Positions 61,425 to 64,000 of a stretch of 64,000 nucleotides of DNA are shown here, piece by piece. A program made the translations under genes and the position numbers. Below the pieces are notes generated by a model that did no database searches, was not told the origin of the DNA, and saw only the letters and a program-made list of their open reading frames with translations. The first letter of the stretch is position 1, and each line of letters begins with the position of its first letter. The stretch covers positions 248,001 through 312,000 of the forward strand of contig NZ_BLAJ01000004.1 in assembly GCF_009176305.1 (NCBI RefSeq). Direction: 5' to 3'. The DNA is from Martinezella dioscoreae. Its GTDB lineage: Bacteria; Pseudomonadota; Alphaproteobacteria; Rhizobiales; Rhizobiaceae.

Positions 61425-61862
61425 CTATTTGTTTGGCTGTTGGCCGTTTTGCTGTTCTTTCGGTTGGTCGCCAGGCTTGATGACAGGCGTGTTGCCGACC
61501 TGCGGGGCGGGCTTCTCCATTTTGCTGTCACCAACGGGCGGTGGCTTCAGCACGCCGCCGCAGTCGGACAGCTTCTGGCTGGGATTGCCGTCCGGCGTGG
61601 ACGTCTGCCCGCTTTCCGCATGCCTGTTGTCAGTCTGCCGGTTGGTATCCTCTGCCTTGCATCGATCGTCGTTCGATTGCTGTGCGAACACGAAATTCGA
61701 TGACATGACGGCCGCGACCGCCGTCATCAGCAGGAAGCCTGCGTATTTAGCCACCGCACTCCGGGTGTTCGAAAGGCGCAATCGATTAAATCGGGGCGGA
61801 GAAAATGGTGTTGACGCCGACGATTCCTTCGGCGGCACCGCGCTGATGATAATCCTTGTCAT
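61425..61862 (-). CDS. Pro/Gln-rich exported protein, unknown function
   Basis: Up to 145 residues. The hydrophobic segment AGFLLMTAVAAVMSSNFVFAQ is preceded by 40 residues in the long frame; a downstream ATG (residue 47) is a possible real start that would shorten the leader. The mature part is Asp/Gln/Pro/Lys-rich and low complexity (GDQPKEQQNGQQPNK). It is convergent with the small membrane protein gene. Confidence 0.5.
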   Translation of the reverse strand: MTRIIISAVPPKESSASTPFSPPRFNRLRLSNTRSAVAKYAGFLLMTAVAAVMSSNFVFAQQSNDDRCKAEDTNRQTDNRHAESGQTSTPDGNPSQKLSDCGGVLKPPPVGDSKMEKPAPQVGNTPVIKPGDQPKEQQNGQQPNK

Positions 61863-62211
61863 TGTTCACCTCGATGACGGTATGGATTGTCGTCGGACAC
61901 GACCGGGACCACACGGTAGAGCATCAAAGGCCCTTCCCTTTCCGTCTCCTCGAATGTTGGAAAGGTCGCAGATCGGATGGGTAGAAAGCTCGACTGCCGT
62001 TTCGTTGGCTATGGAGAGAAAGCGGAAAAATCTCCATATTCTTCAGCACCATCGCGTCCGCTTGGCACGATCTACGACCTCATTGGGCTAACGCCGGGCT
62101 TCGCACATTGTTCCGGTTTAATGCCGATCGGATGTAGGTGCTCCTTTGATGGAACCATCTTTCGGCGTCTCTGTTAGGTCCATATGGAATTTGTAGAGAT
62201 GGAGGCTTGCC
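61863..62211. other. Intergenic region with an EcfG-like promoter near its right end
   Basis: About 349 bases without a supported gene. It contains a GGAAC-N17-GTT promoter (62151-62175) reading right, listed separately. Confidence 0.5.
62151..62175 (+). promoter_or_regulatory. EcfG-like promoter upstream of a small membrane protein gene
   Basis: GGAAC (62151-62155), 17 bases, GTT (62173-62175), 36 bases before the ATG at 62212. Same spacing as the neighbouring stress promoters. Confidence 0.6.
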
Positions 62212-62568
62212 ATGGCATTCGAGGAACCGAAGAAGCCCCAGGATCAGAAGAAACCATTGTCCGCGACCGAGGCCCGCCAGGGGGTGCGAGGCACGCATCT
62301 GTCTACCATCTTGATCACGGCATTGGTTCTGGCGGCAATCGTATGGGCGGGCGTTGAAGTTTGGGGTCGTTATATCGAACCAAACAAACCGCAGAACCCG
62401 GCGCCTACAATAAGTTCCTCAAGCGGTCAGCCGCAGACCGGCACGATAGACAATACGCCGCCAGCAGGGCAATCCATACAACCCGCTCCAACCGATCGCA
62501 CTGAGAACAACCAGCAAGGCACAAAGAGCACGCCAGCCCAACCAAATCGCGACGGAACGCAGAATTAG
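62212..62568 (+). CDS. Small membrane protein with SAxxARQG motif (118 aa)
   Basis: A cytoplasmic Lys/Pro-rich N-terminus with PLSATEARQGVRG, a single helix (LSTILITALVLAAIVWAGVEVWG), and a periplasmic Pro/Ser/Gln/Thr-rich tail. The S-A-x-x-ARQG motif is shared with the 63593 gene. Stress induced by the promoter at 62151. Function unknown. Confidence 0.7.
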   Translation: MAFEEPKKPQDQKKPLSATEARQGVRGTHLSTILITALVLAAIVWAGVEVWGRYIEPNKPQNPAPTISSSSGQPQTGTIDNTPPAGQSIQPAPTDRTENNQQGTKSTPAQPNRDGTQN

Positions 62569-62674
62569 CGGGCGGGCTCTGGAAATTCATAGGGATCAAT
62601 GTGTATCGCGGATATCCGTTCCTCTTTGAGGGATCGGACATGGGAACGGCTTGCCGGCGGGAACTGACGAAAAA

Positions 62675-62932
62675 TTATCCGACGCGGCGATCCTCGGAGG
62701 GGGTGTCTTCCTCGGATTCCCGAGCGTCATTCTTGGGTGGGTTTGTTGCAGCCCTTCGCCGAAACCTTGCGAGCACTTCTTCTCCGTCCACGGAGGCTCG
62801 CGTTCTCTCCATGATCTCGCGTTCCTTGGCCGCCTGCTCCCAGTGATGCTGGCTGCAGCCCCAGGGACGGCCAGCTGCTTCCCAAATGGCGTAGGCCCTC
62901 TTGCTGATCCACTCGAACCGTTCGTCCGTCAT
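62675..62932 (-). CDS. DUF2934 family protein
   Basis: 85 residues. The DUF2934 core is ERFEWISKRAYAIWEAAGRPWG followed by HHWEQAAKERE. A charged C-terminal tail (SEEDTPSEDRRVG) follows. ATG 62932 has a near-perfect AAGGAGGAAAAA ribosome site; the longer frame to 63019 is less likely. These proteins are small, soluble and common in Rhizobiales with no known function. It has an EcfG-like promoter on the minus strand. Confidence 0.85.
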   Translation of the reverse strand: MTDERFEWISKRAYAIWEAAGRPWGCSQHHWEQAAKEREIMERTRASVDGEEVLARFRRRAATNPPKNDARESEEDTPSEDRRVG

Positions 62933-62959
62933 TTTTTCCTCCTTCATGGACGCTCCCAC

Positions 62960-62984
62960 AACTGCGGGTGAGTGCGAATGTTCC
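62960..62984 (-). promoter_or_regulatory. EcfG-like promoter upstream of the DUF2934 gene
   Basis: Read on the minus strand: GGAAC (complement of 62980-62984), 17 bases, GTT (complement of 62960-62962), 27 bases upstream of ATG 62932. Confidence 0.6.
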
Positions 62985-62990
62985 CTATGG

Positions 62991-63017
62991 GGAACAATAA
63001 TGATTCTGATGTGTTCC
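62991..63017. promoter_or_regulatory. Palindromic EcfG-like promoter, potentially bidirectional
   Basis: GGAAC (62991-62995), 17 bases, GTTCC (63013-63017). On the plus strand it supplies GGAAC-N17-GTT before the PEBP gene (ATG 63075). Because the far element is GTTCC, the minus strand reads the same pattern toward the DUF2934 gene. Confidence 0.55.
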
Positions 63018-63074
63018 ACTTTAGGTTCAGAAGTTCACAGGCTCATGAATCCATGACAGCAAGAGGAGGATCGA

Positions 63075-63536
63075 ATGGCTTTGACGTTGATCAGCAAGGC
63101 CTTTGCTGAGAATGCGCCGATACCGAGCAAATACGCGCTGGATGGAGAAAATATATTCCCGCCGCTTGCCTGGGGCGGCGCTCCCAAAGGGACCCAGAGC
63201 TTCGCCTTGATCATCGAGGACCCGGATGCGCCGGCGGGAACATTCCGGCATTGCGGCATCGCCAACATTCCGGCGGAGTGGAGCGGCTTGGTTGAAAACG
63301 TGGATGCTATGCAGGAGCAGGCGCTGCGTTTCTATAAGAATGATTTCGGCAATGCCCGTTACGACGGTCCGCGTCCTCCGGCAGGCGATCCGCCCCATCG
63401 GTACGTTTTCCGGCTTGCCGCGCTCGATGTAGCGCGGATGACGCTTCCCGAAGCCGCTGGCGCGGAAGCCATGTGGCAGAAAGTGAAGAAACACATGCTT
63501 GCAGAGGCAAGCCTTACTGGCAGCTACCAGTCGTAA
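63075..63536 (+). CDS. YbhB/YbcL-type PEBP (Raf kinase inhibitor-like) protein
   Basis: A 153-residue PEBP-fold protein. FALIIEDPDAPAGTFRHCGIANIP holds the DPDxP anion-pocket motif, and GPRPPAGDPPHRYVFRLAALD the GPxPPxG-H-x-Y-x-F segment. Cytoplasmic, with no signal peptide. In E. coli the homologue YbhB is of unknown function. It is read from the palindromic EcfG promoter. AGGAGG lies in front of the ATG. Confidence 0.9.
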   Translation: MALTLISKAFAENAPIPSKYALDGENIFPPLAWGGAPKGTQSFALIIEDPDAPAGTFRHCGIANIPAEWSGLVENVDAMQEQALRFYKNDFGNARYDGPRPPAGDPPHRYVFRLAALDVARMTLPEAAGAEAMWQKVKKHMLAEASLTGSYQS

Positions 63537-63592
63537 GCCACGCTTTGCAGGCAGACATGATCGGCGGTTCCTGCCGCCGAGGGATGGTTGCA

Positions 63593-63763
63593 ATGAGCAG
63601 AAGAGACCCAGACGGTGCGCACAAACAGGAACCGCGCACGTTTTCCGCGGAAGATGCACGCCAAGGCGAGATCATCCTGACGCGACGGTGGCAGCGTCTG
63701 GTGTTCATCGGCGGACTTGCCGCCGTAGTCCTCGTTATCCTGCTGGTCCGCTTTGCCGGATAG
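63593..63763 (+). CDS. Small membrane protein with SAxxARQG motif (56 aa)
   Basis: Start at ATG 63593 within an open frame beginning 63473. The sequence MSRRDPDGAHKQEPRTFSAEDARQG is followed by a basic patch and one helix (LVFIGGLAAVVLVILLVRFAG). Similar to the 62212 protein in the S-A-x-x-ARQG motif. Start chosen by the length of the hydrophobic protein and the position after the PEBP gene. Confidence 0.6.
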   Translation: MSRRDPDGAHKQEPRTFSAEDARQGEIILTRRWQRLVFIGGLAAVVLVILLVRFAG

Positions 63764-63802
63764 GCCGGCAAAATTTCAACCTCATCCAAAGGAGATGTCA
63801 TC

Positions 63803-63991
63803 ATGCCAGCAAAGTCGAAATCACAGCAAATGGCCGCCGGTGCGGCGCTTGCCGCCAAACGTGGCGAACGAAAGAAGAGCGAACTGAAGGGTGCGTCGAA
63901 AAGCATGGTCGACTCCATGAGCGAGAAGGAGCTTCACGACATGGCCTCGACCAAGCAAAAGGGAAAGCCGCAGCACGCATCCAAGTCCTGA
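63803..63991 (+). CDS. DUF3008 family small basic protein
   Basis: 62 residues beginning MPAKSKSQQMAAGAALAAKRG and continuing KSMVDSMSEKELHDMASTKQKGKP, the DUF3008 pattern. Lys-rich and soluble, common in alphaproteobacterial stress regions. CAAAGGAG precedes the ATG. It is complete inside the window, ending 9 bases before the edge. Confidence 0.85.
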   Translation: MPAKSKSQQMAAGAALAAKRGERKKSELKGASKSMVDSMSEKELHDMASTKQKGKPQHASKS

Positions 63992-64000
63992 GATCCAGGA

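Noticed and set aside
1..64000. tRNA, rRNA, transposase or phage integrase genes
   Set aside because: No sequence with cloverleaf, transposase or integrase motifs was recognised on reading; a covariance-model scan would be needed for certainty.

Overview
The window looks like a chromosomal or megaplasmid segment of a Rhizobium/Agrobacterium-clade alphaproteobacterium. The basis is a GC-rich genome with AT-rich intergenic islands, rhizobial protein families (DUF995, IalB, DUF2934, DUF3008, CsgH), an ExoY/ExoF-type polysaccharide system, RIME-like intergenic repeats and GGAAC-N17-GTT promoters of the EcfG general stress type. No tRNA, rRNA, insertion sequence or CRISPR array was found.

Layout. 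(1) 1-6637, minus strand: a tightly coupled operon for a xylose/arabinose- or uronate-derived polysaccharide: UDP-xylose synthase, a GalE-like epimerase, a cellulose-synthase-like GT2, UDP-glucose dehydrogenase, a DUF995 protein and a GH26-like hydrolase that runs off the left edge. It resembles the c-di-GMP-controlled uxs1-uxe locus of Sinorhizobium meliloti. (2) 7217-13913, minus strand: a partner-switching signalling operon (two ATPase-fold proteins, a STAS-methyltransferase fusion, a membrane PP2C/SpoIIE phosphatase and a STAS protein), preceded by a GGDEF-EAL protein. (3) 14301-49420: a large exopolysaccharide locus. It has two GT4 glycosyltransferases, an ExoF-like export protein, a Wzz/BY-kinase protein fused to a GT2, an ExoY-like initiating transferase, a flippase, a TIGR04325 methyltransferase, a GMC oxidoreductase, a DegT aminotransferase, a Wzy-like polymerase, a pyruvyltransferase, a GH16 glycanase and two regulators. 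Embedded in it (27406-43543) are a phosphopantetheinyl transferase and a three-protein NRPS-PKS line: A-PCP, then KS-AT-ACP-aminotransferase-C-A-PCP, then C-PCP-TE. A GINT1-like protein lies downstream. This embedded assembly line is the most unusual part of the window.

(4) 49808-51118, minus strand: a HigBA-like toxin-antitoxin pair with a third coupled gene. (5) 51445-54867: a curli operon (major curlin, CsgH, second curlin, CsgF, CsgG) with a strong hairpin after the major curlin gene, followed by small secreted proteins and an IalB homologue. (6) 56733-57595: an alanyl-tRNA-synthetase-like gene with an apparent early frameshift. (7) 57961-63991: an accessory/stress region (EamA transporter, MgtC, BON, DUF2934, PEBP, DUF3008 and several small membrane proteins), with five EcfG-like promoters, one of them a palindrome that could fire both ways.

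Overall the window is devoted to the cell surface and biofilm matrix: two polysaccharide systems, curli amyloid, c-di-GMP and partner-switching control, and a hybrid peptide-polyketide pathway placed inside the polysaccharide locus. Product and substrate assignments are inferences from motifs read by eye; no database search was run.
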